From Primula veris (taxonomy: Eukaryota > Streptophyta > Magnoliopsida > Ericales > Primulaceae), in NCBI GenBank assembly GCA_963682055.1, contig OY821750.1:1304501-1368500 (forward strand): DNA of 64,000 nt, given 5' to 3'. The position numbers and the translations under genes were made by a program. The notes under the pieces are model-generated. The model saw only the letters and a program-made list of their open reading frames with translations, had not been told where the DNA came from and did no database searches. This document shows, one piece after another, positions 12,264 to 24,500 of this stretch; position 1 is the first letter of the stretch, and each line of letters starts with the position of its first letter.

Positions 12264-12525
12264 ATTACGACATTTTAATATTAATCAAAATTTAAACCTT
12301 AAAAATCTGAATAGAAACAAAGATTCAAAAACTAATCCATACCAGGAAACCTTTCAAATTCATAACAAGATTAATATTATTTCCATTTTGTCTTCGATAT
12401 ATTAGTTGAGACAATTGAGGAACAAAATGACCTGTTTATCAATAAAGAAAATACATAAATCTTTTGAGTTCGTATTAATTCATACATTTTAATGAATAAT
12501 AATGGTGTCACAAATTAAAATTTTA

Positions 12526-12636
<111 letters not shown>

Positions 12637-12765
12637 TTATTATGAAAAGAGGATTGTTATTAAAAATATATTCGAAACGCTAATACCCAATATCTTCTAT
12701 TATTTTGAACACGGTTAATATTAGGAATAGTTACGTATTTATTCAGGATCGTACAAAACTGATTA

Positions 12766-12933
<168 letters not shown>

Positions 12934-13581
12934 TTATTTTCTATGCGATATAGGCAGATCATATATATGGCATGAATCATACGGTTCACTGATCATGAGA
13001 ATGCATAAGTAATTTTTATTTAGTTGATTAGTGTATATATTATTTCGTTAATTATTAATGAAAGAGGCTCTTCCCAACACTTGAGAGAGAGTTTTTCACG
13101 GAATTTAGCTTACGATTATTCCAAGCATATGGATTATGGTAAAGCGTTTTCCCATCTGAACGTATGTGAAAAGGACCAATCTCCACCGCAGCTCCAAAAC
13201 CTACTGAAGAGCAACCTGGCCCACCGTTGAGCCACAACAACAGCGGTCTCGACTCGGGCCTATGACTAGTTGACGCCTCAACGAACCAGTAAAACAAGGC
13301 CCGACCAGCTGTTTCGTTCACTGTCACATATCCAGAATATTGAGCAAATCTAACATTTCTTGGCTGGCCCGGTAACGAAGTAATCCTATCTTTTTCTTGC
13401 TCGTGGTAAGGCGAAGAATAACAAATACCCAAGAAAAGGAAGCAGAAAAGAAAGTAACTTATCATTGACATATGAAAAGACGAACCGGAAAGCGAAAGTG
13501 TAGTTATAAACTTGATTTTTTTCAGTACTTGGAAGGTAAATGTTTGTCATTTATAGTGCAGATTTGAGAATTCTAGGCAGT

Positions 13582-13591
13582 GGTATATATA
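13582..13591 (-). promoter_or_regulatory. TATA box of the SCPL gene
   Basis: The minus strand reads tatatatacc about 110 bp upstream of the SCPL start codon (13471-13469), a plausible distance for a plant TATA box plus a short leader. No other motif was identified. Confidence 0.45.
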
Positions 13592-13599
13592 CACAGCCT

Positions 13600-15230
13600 A
13601 TCGATACAAACAACAAGATTTCTTATTCACAAGAATACTCAAATTTGGCATAACGATACTTGTCAAGATATTATGAAAATATAACAAAAATAACATGACT
13701 GTTGTAGAATATTATTGGTCATGTTAGACATTTACTTGGGCCTTACTAAGGTGACCTAGACCCAAATATGCCATTGTGTGACATTACCGAAGTACATTAC
13801 CAAAACTCCGAATAGCTAAATACGAAAAGGTTCTTAATCAAGCTCTTATAGGAATCGAAATAGTTCAAAATAATTGCGAATATAAACAAAAACAACACAT
13901 CACACAGTAATCATCCATGAAGTGAGCAACTGAGATACCAACATAACAAACACTTGCTTATATACAAAAAATCATTAACGTAACTTGCTTAGCAAAAATT
14001 AGAAAAAAAATTAGAACAAGAAGATCCCAAAAAAAATGGTTGACAGATAATTGATTAAGTAATTAATACGTGTAGACAAATTTTGCTAGGAACTTACTTA
14101 GTCGGGTTGTTGCTAAAATTTAGTAACAATATAGCAACGTTATTGTTGCTACTCTTACTATCCTAACACACATCGGTATATAGGTAGTTATTCAAATAAG
14201 ATCCTTAATCCTTTTCGATAAAGGCTTGAAGTTCTTAAACATATTTTTCGATTAACAATAGGGAGCGACAGGCTATTCTAAAACCGGATGATTTTTTACT
14301 AACTAAATGGTGAAAAATTATTTCGTTCTCGACTATGATCTCCGCTTGGCGCACGAGCATTTCATATTAATTCTGTCAGAGGTGCAATTTTGAATTATTG
14401 GTCTGGAAAACGATCACTTTCATCTTAGCATAAGCATATGTAATTGTTCGCAATCTCTATTGGTTTATTCAATCCAAATTCTTATAAATATATCATACAA
14501 TAATATTTTAAAGTAAGTTGAGAAAAAACACAAAGCCATTTGAGGAATAGCGACATAATAAGATGCTTCATAGTCCTATTTGCATCAATATTTGTGAAAT
14601 TAATACAAGATACAAGAAAAAACACAAAGGCACTGCTAATTTGTCGGCCTATTCGACGTTCTAGGTTCTCATACAAAGCTTATTCTTTACTCAACTTAAG
14701 GTATCGAATGTCTTCAACAATTGAGTTAATTCCCCATAAAACCACACTAGTTCACATTGATGCACAAGTTAGGATATTGTTTTCAACAATTGTCTCTTTG
14801 AATCACAGTCGGGTTCTAATATATTCTGTCCTCTGCACGTAATTATCGAAGTTAAATTTCATTAAACTCGGGTTAAGCTTTGAACACGTTGTAAAATTAG
14901 CAGTGCTTTACGATTATGTATGTTTTTCTTATCCAGCCTGGTCTGATCACCAGTCCTAAAAAATTATTTATGCAGCCTCACAAATCACAAACTTATTTTA
15001 CAACTACTAATGAACTAGGTTTGAAACTCTCAAACATGAACTTGTTCCTTGCTTCTCTCGGTTTTAACGAACGCTCATCTAATAAAGAAGGATGACGACG
15101 ATCATTTTCATGAACGATTCAGTTCCTTATCATTTGGGTGTCTTTTTACTTTTTTCTGTCATCATTTGGGAGTATTCACCCACTTGATATAATCCTTGTG
15201 CTCATGTCATAAACTTAATCGTAAAGTTTA
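13600..15230. other. Intergenic, no gene seen
   Basis: AT-rich sequence upstream of the SCPL gene. The only local structure noted is a small set of gttgct/agcaac inverted motifs near 14108-14152. Open frames here (for example 14482-14842 on either strand) have no recognisable motif and biased composition. Confidence 0.5.
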
Positions 15231-15235
15231 AATGT

Positions 15236-15350
15236 TAAACTACGTGATTTACTTTTGAAAATTTTTATTTTTAGAATTTAAATACTAATTTTTAATCAGT
15301 TAAAATTGCATGTAGTTTCATGATGGACAAATAATTTGGAACCGATGGAG
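15236..15350. repeat. Fragment of a Stowaway-like MITE
   Basis: This stretch resembles the right half of the elements at 18741-18978 and 19455-19683: an interior ttttgaaaatttttatt segment, then cagttaaaattgcatgtagtttc, then a gacaaataa-like end. The left half is absent. Confidence 0.45.
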
Positions 15351-15400
15351 TTAGAGCAGTATGGTTTATATTAATTAACAATTTATTCTGCATTAATTTA

Positions 15401-15745
15401 TGGGGTTTTATACGTTTGATACACCAAATTATGTGCTTTTAACGATTTGGGTAAGCACCTTTCAACTTTTTCAAATTGGGTACCACACTATAATAAACTG
15501 TTCAATTTAGGTATCACCGTCTAAATTAATGACAGAATGGTTTCTGAGATATATTGTCATTTTGGTGCAGAATTGCCAAATTACCCTCTCACCATACGTC
15601 TGTTACGTGATTCTGTCATTAATTTAGACGGTGATACCTAAATTGGACAGTTTCTTAGAGCATGATACCCAATTTAGTAAAGTTGAAATTTATTTACCCA
15701 AATCATTATTAGAACTATAGTTCAGTGTATTAAACGTATTTTTCC
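15401..15745. mobile_element. Mutator-like MITE with long terminal inverted repeats
   Basis: A 345-bp element whose two arms of about 138 bp are inverted copies around a 60-bp centre. For example ggtatcaccgtctaaattaa on the left appears inverted on the right as ttaatttagacggtgatacc. It is flanked by cattaattta at 15391-15400 and 15746-15755, a 9-10 bp target duplication. Long inverted repeats with a 9-10 bp duplication fit non-autonomous Mutator-like elements. There is no transposase frame. Confidence 0.85.
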
Positions 15746-15755
15746 CATTAATTTA

Positions 15756-16930
15756 GTTGGATCAAACCCAAAATATCACTAAATGGGCCTTGAGAAAGGT
15801 TTAGCTTTTCAATCCATCACTTCATGCAGTTATTTCACTATCTTGAAAGAGCCTCTTCTGAAATAATAAAACTGAAGGAGTTTAAATTTGTGAACTATCT
15901 TCATGAATAATAATCACTCTACTTAATGTGAGTCTTTGACCGTATGAACACTCCGAAGTCCCAACAATGTAGGGCGCAGTCCCGACTGTCTCCACCTAGT
16001 TTCTTCCTTAACTATACGTATACAAATTTTCATGACTTCACTTGACTATAAGCAATGGCAAAGCTAGGAGTCGAGGTTGGGGTATATATATAGTGTTAGC
16101 GAGGTATGTATATATTTGTACTAGGAAATATGAGCAAGATTATATATCTCCCCACCATACAAAGATATTTCCTCAATGCACATTCAAATATGAAGAAAAA
16201 CTATATTTAAGAAACAAACAATATTAACAGAAATTATTTACACATTAACGCGACTATCACTTACTTAACTTGCAGGGAGAGATTAAAGAATAAGAGCAAT
16301 GCATTGAAAAGTTAAAATTATGTAATCTTCTACTAATTTACATGTCAAATAACATGGTTTCTCATAAAATGAGGGGTGTTGCAGTCTCAGTACTTTTGTA
16401 ATCAGCATATATTTCATTCGATATTTTGATGGTATTAAAACTTTGAATTATACTGTTAAAACAAGTCCACAAGAAATTCAACCTCTCGCATGTATTGTGT
16501 AAACCGTCTTTAACGAAGGTCCGAAGATCAACCAAGACTTTTGATATGTTATATTGACAGCTTTATACTCAACATCTTACTTGTTCACGAGTTGTTAGTC
16601 ATTGCCTGCTTTCCGGTGTATTATAACCGATAAATTCGACGCATACAGAGGTTCTTAATAGAGTACATAGTACAATGTCGAATGAAAGAGGGTTGAATTT
16701 TTAAGTGGATCTTTCACAAATTATGAGAGTAAAAATACGTTGTTGTGTAGAGTCCAAAGTTTCTTTTGTTTATTCTATATCTCTATTTATTACTACAAAA
16801 TATAGAGAAAAAATTAGTTAAAGTAACAACAAAATAATAAAATAATAAGAAATGCAACTTTTGAGTTGTTTTAATTTACTAACATGTCTTTCTTTTTTCA
16901 AATCTGTTAAAGGGTTTTATCATTCATTCG
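15756..16930. other. Intergenic, no gene seen
   Basis: AT-rich DNA with no supported gene. The 61-codon frame at 16042-16227 has no recognisable feature. Confidence 0.5.
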
Positions 16931-16934
16931 TTCT

Positions 16935-17290
16935 AAACAAAATAACAAAAGCGGGCTTAGAAAATGGCCCTGCTAGAATTGGCCTAGCCAGCCCGGACAT
17001 GGGGAGCTAAAGATAGAAGAAAGAACCCCGTCGACCAAAGTAAAAACAATTGGATCTTGCAGTAGCATGCACTTCCCTAGTAGCAGGAAGAGAGGGTTAG
17101 CGCGCTTATGAAGATATGAAAGGGAATTCTATTCTTCTTCTTTCTCATCAACTTCATATTCGCTCTAACCCAACAAAAAGGACAGGGCTGGCCTTAGAAT
17201 AGGATGACTGGCAGAAGGAAATCACTTAGCTTAAGACTAAAAATGCATAACTGGGCACTATGCGGCCCCGGATAGAACTACCATTACTGC
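16935..17290. other. Possible mitochondrial DNA insert (NUMT)
   Basis: Base composition rises sharply to near 45-50 percent GC compared with the AT-rich flanks. The style (ctagccagcccggacatggg, aaccccgtcgaccaaag, ggttagcgcgcttatgaag, atgcggccccggatag) resembles non-coding plant mitochondrial DNA. I cannot identify a gene or align it to a mitochondrial genome, so this is inferred from composition and style only. Confidence 0.35.
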
Positions 17291-18298
17291 AAGGCGAATT
17301 GTCACTATAACTCCGACTATGGTGAGACTTATCATTTGTATTCGGATTGAAATTGTTATCCGCTGTTCTAGTTGTTGTTGTTACGCAATTAGGTTGCAAC
17401 TACAGTTGTAACCACAGTTGCAACCAAGTATATAGATGTAATAACAAACCACTATCAAACATAATTGTCTTAACAATTAACTTTTAACTTATATATTTTT
17501 TTTACAAGCCAATTAACAACAAAAAGTTCATTAGGCCAGAAATATGGTCATAACTTGCACGGATCTTCACCTTCACTGATATGTTCATAGGATTTGGTTT
17601 TCCATTGATTTACTTAATCCATTGGTTTTCCATTCATTTTTCCATATAGTTTTTTGCCCCCTATTTAATTTACATGAAAAAACAATGATAAAGTTTCTAT
17701 CAAATTTTACTGAATATGGAAGGATTATAGTCATTTTGTGTCTCCTCATAATCTGACAAAAAAATGAGGAGAAGTTATATTTCTTTTAGAAAGGGCTCTT
17801 CTACGTAGCTTCATTGTCACGTATCTCCCGGGTATCGCAAACATATACAATTAACAATAATATATAGGGGGCTATGTAATTATATAGAGAAGTGCTAAAT
17901 AGGACTTAATAATTTCTCGACAATAGGAGAGATTAGACGTATACGAGGTCTGCACATTATCGATATATCTATACTATTAGTTTATGTAACACCACTTATG
18001 AAGTCTTGAAACAAATATTTACAAACTGACACTCTTAATTAATCAAATTACAGCAAAAAAAAAAAAGAGCCTAAAAAAACTGTCATGCGTTAATAACTTA
18101 CATTATCACTTTCAAAAAAAAAACTTTCATTCTCCCTGTAATATCATCTCTCTCTCTTCTTTTATCAGATAGATTAGAAATAGTTAGATCAGAAATCAAA
18201 AAAACGAAATCAATTGCACGCATCGTGTGGCTTGGTTTACTAGTCCATTTTATGCACAGTATTACAAATTATGAATAATTGAGATAATTTATATATCT
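17291..18298. other. Intergenic, no gene seen
   Basis: AT-rich. It holds short repeats of gttgcaac/gttgtaac near 17390-17430 and homopolymer A runs around 18054-18066 and 18114-18123. No supported gene. Confidence 0.5.
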
Positions 18299-18600
18299 CC
18301 TCCGTCTCATGAAGATAGTCTCATCTTATATTTTGTTTGTTGCACAATTATAGTCTCATTTCGATTTTCGAGGTGATAGATTATGATTAAATTTTCATAT
18401 ATACTCATATTAAATTAGTATTGATAACAATTAATATTAAACATTTATACTACTCAAAAACTATATATGTAGGTAAAATTTCCAAGCATATTAACTATTC
18501 GAACTAACCAAAAAAAAAAATCGAACTATAATTTCTTAATATCGATGAAAAGTCAAACGAGACTAGTTTTCTTGAATGACTATATTATTCACTTTCTGTA
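18299..18600. repeat. Possible Stowaway-like MITE
   Basis: The left end ctcctccgtctcatgaag then atagtctcatctt matches, inverted and imperfectly, the right side aagtcaaacgagactag then ttttcttgaatgacta. The left end resembles the CTCCCTCCGT terminus of Stowaway elements. The right terminus is not sharp. Confidence 0.45.
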
Positions 18601-18740
18601 TTTTGGGTTCAAAATAAGGATTGTTGGACAATTGAGTATTTACTTGAGGATCAAATCATAAATAAGCAATACTCTTAAACAATTTAAATTATATTTAGAT
18701 TTTTAGATAACATGATTTTAGCCGCATACTTTTATATATA

Positions 18741-18978
18741 CTCACGTCACTTCGTTGCTATTTAATTGTCTATTACGAAATTACGTGTAATTTTGACCGC
18801 TCAAGAACTTATATCAAAATTGTCGGAATGAAAATTTTTAAAAGTTTATCATATATAGTTGAAATGTTAAATTTTATGATTAGATTTTAAAAAAAATTAT
18901 TTCGATAATTTTAATACAAGTTATACACCGATTAAAATTGTATATAGTTTCCTAATAAATAATTAAATATAAACGATT
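18741..18978. mobile_element. Stowaway-like MITE, degenerate copy
   Basis: It starts CTC after TA (18739-18740) and folds on itself: the left segment ttgaccgctcaagaacttat then atcaaaattgtcgg is inverted on the right as ccgattaaaattg. It shares its sequence with the better preserved copy at 19455-19683. The right terminus is eroded. Confidence 0.6.
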
Positions 18979-19454
18979 ACATCAACTTAGATTTAATAAA
19001 AAATGGGTTGCATTATTGTAAATTTGTCGTCATTGTCAAGCCTCTAAGCCTGTAACAATCCCACTAATCATTAATTATTGATTCCGTCAAACATATGATC
19101 AATAAAGTCAAATTTTGTTTTCCAAAAACCCCACTCACCACTTTGCTAGTATTAGTATATTGATAAAAAAAAATAAAAAAATGAGAGAGTAACCAGATAT
19201 AAACAGTCGGGAGCTACAGTCTCTCATTTTGAAAAAATCGATGATTTTTTTTTTTATATAATTTGATAAAAACATTTAAATTTTAGTGTTTCAGACCCAC
19301 ATTCCGTAAAATAACTTCATATAAAGTATAATTTTTTTTTATAGAAAATTAGCTCCCGTTTCACAATCATGGTTCCGTAACCGGATATAACACCAAAATT
19401 ATTAAGTATCTTCAAATTAATCGATATTGTTTCATCATGCCGCCTAATATACTA

Positions 19455-19683
19455 CTCTTTCCCTTCACAATTAATTATTAATTACGAAAATAGGTGCAAT
19501 TTTGATCGGCCAATAACTTGTATTAAAATTGTCGAAATAAAAATTTTCAAAAATTAATCATATAATTCAAACATTAAATTATATGATTTAGTTTTGAAAT
19601 TTTTCATTTCGATAATTTTGATATAACCCGTTTAAAATTGTACGTAATTTCGTAAAAGTACAATTAAATGTGAATGGATCGAG
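19455..19683. mobile_element. Stowaway MITE
   Basis: A 229-bp element starting CTCTTTCCCTTCACAATTAA and ending AATGTGAATGGATCGAG, with inverted termini, flanked by TA on both sides (19453-19454 and 19684-19685). Ends of CTC.../...GAG with TA duplication are typical of Stowaway (Tc1/mariner) MITEs. There is no coding capacity. Confidence 0.8.
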
Positions 19684-19934
19684 TATTTGGTTTAACTAAA
19701 TATAAGCACTTGTATTAAGTGTATATATATGATATGCTCATTTGGCTATTATATTTCCTTTTAAAAACAAGAAGGTATTACTCGTTCAAATTAAACTGTT
19801 GCTAAATTTAACGACACTTACTTTACTATCAATTTAGCAACAGACGGTTTGATTGTAAGCTGAGTAAAACTCGATTTAGGACTTTATCATGCCCATAAAA
19901 GAACCAATTGGTCACATTGTATCATTATAAAAAG

Positions 19935-20400
19935 GGATAAGGGTCATATTGTCGTCGCCGACCTACCTGCAAAGCAACGGACAAGCTAAATGTTGCTGGC
20001 CTGAGAAACTCTCAAACGTTCTCTGGTCATTCTGCACCACTCCGAAGAGAGGAACGAATGAAACGCCTTTTAGTCTGGCATACGACACCAAGACGGTAAT
20101 ACCCACTAAGATAGGCCTCCCGACTCGGTACTTACCAGGCTCGAATCAAGAAATCATACGATCCTAAGGTCAAATGAAGAAGTTTCGAAAAAGATGACCA
20201 GATGCTGAAAAGGATGACTACATACGTGAAAAACCCACAAGATCGCAAACTCGGTCCAACCTGGGAAGGACCATTCATGATAATGAAAGTGTGCGGAGGA
20301 GGAGCCTACAAAATCACTAACTACCGATCCGGGAAGGTGGATCACAACCCTTAGAATGATGTGAATCTCAAGAATTATTATGTCTGATCCGAGTGTACAA
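19935..20400 (+). pseudogene. Ty3/Gypsy pol remnant (integrase core end and C-terminal part)
   Basis: Frame 19949-20167 encodes YLQSNGQAKCCWPEKLSNVL, then WSFCTTPKRGTNETPFSLAY, matching the plant Gypsy integrase pattern (YPQANGQAE...[26 protein letters not shown]). After a frame change, about 20190-20385 reads DQMLKRMTTYVKNPQDR, KLGPTWEGPFMI, GGGAYKI and LKNYYV, the end of Gypsy pol. One in-frame stop lies near 20352. Earlier pol domains are missing, so this is a fragment. A purine tract (gctagggggg) about 110 bp downstream (20500-20511) would suit a polypurine tract. Confidence 0.85.
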
Positions 20401-21128
20401 ACTAGGAAAACTGTATTTCAAATTTATTTTTCTGTTCTCTTTTTATCATTTTGGTAGGAAAACTTTTGAGTATGAATTAAGGTGAGGACAATGTATTCGG
20501 GCTAGGGGGGCAGATTTCCTAGCCGAACAACGTTATTTTCTTATACTAGTCTTTCATCAATTTGTAACCGAAATCGCTCAAACACTGCGGAGTACAACGA
20601 GCATCCATCCACGCCGAGAAACATTTACAATAAATCGTGTAAGTCCCATAGCGTCGGCTCATTAAAGCATACCTCCGGGGCCGCAGTAACTATCCATATT
20701 TATCTCATATTTATCTTACTGTTATAAGTTAAATTATTATACCAGTTTATCTCATACAATGTCCGATGATGTACCATTGATCCATATTTTTTTAACTTCA
20801 ATAAAATTGATCATATTTAAGATAAAGGGTGCAAATAGTTTTTTTTTTTTAAATAAATAAAAACGGTGCATATAGTCCAAATGTACCCGTCATCCCACCT
20901 CTTAGGCCAATATTTTATGGGAAAAGAATTACTTAATACTATATTTTTTCTATGTATTTTTTAATATGCAAAACAAAATTTGTCTTACTCTGGAAACCCT
21001 AAAAAAGAAATTGCTGGTTTTGACCATTAGGTGGACAAACTTTTATTTGATAAAATCATAGTAATTTCATATTAATAATCATTACCGGAGAACGTTCTGT
21101 TTTTGTGATGCAAATATTTTTATAGAGA
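20400..21128. other. Gypsy 3' remnant and intergenic DNA
   Basis: The first part (20400-20700) is probably untranslated sequence and an LTR piece of the Gypsy remnant, because a purine tract occurs at 20500-20511. No second LTR is found. The rest is AT-rich with no gene. Confidence 0.4.
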
Positions 21129-21300
21129 AGTGATATAGCCACTAAAAACCTTACTCGCTAATATGGCGGGTGAAGTGTACCGATCATTTTTGTTTCGATA
21201 TTAAAATCATATTTTCATTTAATTTATAATTGGTTCATATAGCCCGTCACGTCAGCGTGTAAGGTTTTTTAGTAAGGTTTTAGTTGGTTACAGCAATACT
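21129..21300. repeat. Small inverted-repeat element (MITE-like)
   Basis: The left end agtgatatagccactaaaaa then ccttact is matched in inverted orientation by the right end agtaaggttttagttggtta then cagcaatact. The centre carries ggcgggtgaagtg and cccgtcacgtcag motifs, also partly inverted. Target duplication is not clear. Confidence 0.5.
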
Positions 21301-21539
21301 CATGTTTATAACCGGATAATACGAACATGTGCACTCATGATAATGTTAAAATATAAATGATTATCTAAAATACGATGATAATATTTATAAGTATTAAATG
21401 ATCTTAAAATAAAGCAAGTAAATACTGCTTATGCATTGCTAAACATATATCACTTCCCATGTACTAATAATAAATTCCGTATAACATTTATCTTCAAACT
21501 ATGCCTTTAAATACTCATAGAAAATAAAGTGTATATTAA

Positions 21540-24500
21540 CAGGTTCAGTGACAGATGTTAGCGGAACCATTAAGATAATGATGAATTTCAAAACGGATCA
21601 TTTTGTCAATTCATGTGCCAATATATGTATTCCAAAATAGCACAACTGATTCCAATTTCTTATATTGTACAATTAACTTGAAACAAAAGAGTAATAATAG
21701 CATATAACCGAAATAAAGAAAATAATGTAAAAATCAAACAAAAATGAAAAGTATAATAAAAACAAAATGCAATAACTTACTGCATTTTTTCCTTTGCATA
21801 CGCGTTAGAAAAATGAAATTCTTAATTAAATAAAGGATATATGTTAGGGGAACCATTAACATAATGTATATTAATATGTTTAGTGGCAGATGTTAGCAAA
21901 ACCATTAACATAATGATGAATTTCAAAACGGATCATTTTGTCAATTCATGCACCAAAATATTTATTTTAAAATATCAAAACGGATTCCTTTTCTTATATT
22001 GTACACTTAACTCGAAACAAACAAAGTAAGTAATAGCATGTAACCGAAATAAAGAAAACGATGTAAAAATCAGTCAAAAAAGAAAAGTATAATAAAAACA
22101 AAATGCAACAAGTTATGGCATTTTCCCCTTTGCATACACGTTAGAAAATTTTAATTTAATAAAAAATAGATATTAACGGAACCATTAGCATAATGTATAT
22201 TAACATGTTCATTGACAAATGTTAGCGGAACCATTAACATAATAATGAATTTTGAAACGGATCATTTTGTCAATTCATGTACCAAAATACTTATTCCAAA
22301 ATAGCAAAACGGGCCTCTTTTCTTATATATTGTACACTTAATTAGAAACAAACAAAGTGATAGTAATACATGTAACTGAAATAAAGAAACTAATGTAAAA
22401 ATCAGTCAAAAAAGAAAAGTATAATAAAAACAAAATGTAACAACTTATGGCATTTTTCCCTTTGCATACACGCTAAAAATTTTAATTTAATAAAATATAA
22501 ATATTAGCGGAACCATTAGCATAATGTATATTAACATGTTTATTGACTGATGTTAGCGGAACCATTAACATAATAATGAATTTTGAAACGGATCATTTTG
22601 TCAATTTATGTACCATAATACTTATTCCAAAATAGCAAAACGGACCTCTTTTCTTATATATTGTACACTTAATTAGAAACAAACAAAGTGATAGTAATAA
22701 CATGTAACTGAAATAAATAAAATAATGTAAAAATCAGTCAAAAATGAAAAGTATAATAAAAACAAAATGTAACAAACTTAAATCAGTCAAAAAATTAAAA
22801 GTATAATAAAAACAAAATGTAACAACTTATGGCATTTTTCCCTTTGCATACACGCTAGAAAATTTTAATTTAATAAAAGATAGATATTAGCGGAACCATT
22901 AACATAATGTATATTAACACGTTCATTGACAAATGTTAGCGGAACCATTAACATAATAATAAATTTTGAAACGGATCATTGTGTCAATTCATGTGCCAGA
23001 ATACTTATTTCAAAATAGCAAAACAAACGTATTTTCTTATATTGTATACTTAATTAGAAACAAACAAAGTGATAGTAATAGCATGTAACTAAAATAAAGA
23101 AAATAATGTAAAAATCAGTCAAAAATGAAAAGTATAATAAAAACAAAATGTAACAAACTTAAATCAGTCAAAAAATCATAAGTATAATAAAAACAAAATG
23201 TAACAAGTTATGGCATTTTCCCCTTTGCATACACGCTAGAAAATTTTAATTTAATAAAAGATAGATATTAGCGAAACCATTAACATAATGTATATTAACA
23301 TGTTCATTGAAAAATGTTAGCAAAACCATTAACATAATAATAAATTTTGAAACGGATCATTGTGTCAATTCATGTGCCAGAATACTTATTTCAAAATAGC
23401 AAAACAAACGTATTTTCTTATATTGTATACTTATTTAGAAACAAACAAAGTGATAGTAATAGCATGTAACTAAAATAAAGAAAATAATGTAAAAATCAGT
23501 CAAAAATGAAAAGTATAATAAAAACAAAATATAACAAAATTAAATCAGTCAAAAAATCAGAAGTATAATAAAAACAAAATGTAACAAACTGAAATCAGTT
23601 AAAAAATCAGAAGTATAATAAAAACAAAATGTAACAAGTTATGGCATTTTTCTCTTTGCATACATGATAAAAAAAATTAATTTAATAAAAGATAGATATT
23701 ACTGGAACCATTAACATAAGGTATATTAACATGTTCATTGACAAATGTTAGCGGAACCATTAACATAATAATAAATTTTAAAACGAATCATTGTGTCAAT
23801 TCATGTGCCAGAATACTTATTTCAAAATAGCAAAACAAACGTATTTTCTTATATTGTACACTTAATTAGAAACAAACAAAGTGATAGTAATAGCATGTAA
23901 CTAAAATAAAGAAAATAATGTAAAAATCAGTCAAAAATGAAAAGTATAATAAAAACAAAATGTAACAAACTTAAATCAGTCAAAAAATCAGAAGTATAAT
24001 AAAAACAAAATGTAACAAGTTATGGCATTTTCCCCTTTGCATACACGCTAGAAAATTTTAATTTAATAAAAGATAGATATTAGCGGAACCATTAACATAA
24101 TGTATATTAACATGTTCATTGACAAATGTTAGCGGAACCATTAACATAATAATAAATTTTAAAACGGATCATTTTGTCAATTCATGTGCCAGAATACTTA
24201 TTTCAAAATAGCAAAACAAACGTATTTTCTTATATTGTATACTTATTTAGAAACAAACAAAGTGATAGTAATAGCATGTAACTAAAATAAAGAAAATAAT
24301 GTAAAAATCAGTCAAAAATGAAAAGTATAATAAAAACAAAATGTAACAAACTTAAATCAGTCAAAAAATCAGAAGTATAATAAAAAAAAAATGTAACAAA
24401 CTTAAATCAGTTAAAAAATCAGAAGTATAATAAAAACAAAATGTAACAAGTTATGGCATTTTTCTCTTTGCATACATGATAAAAAAAAATTAATTTAATA

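Noticed and set aside
13055..13471. Treating the 138-codon frame as a complete small protein
   Set aside because: The last 17 residues are intron translation. A donor (gtaagc) follows codon 119 and the protein continues in downstream exons with SCPL motifs.
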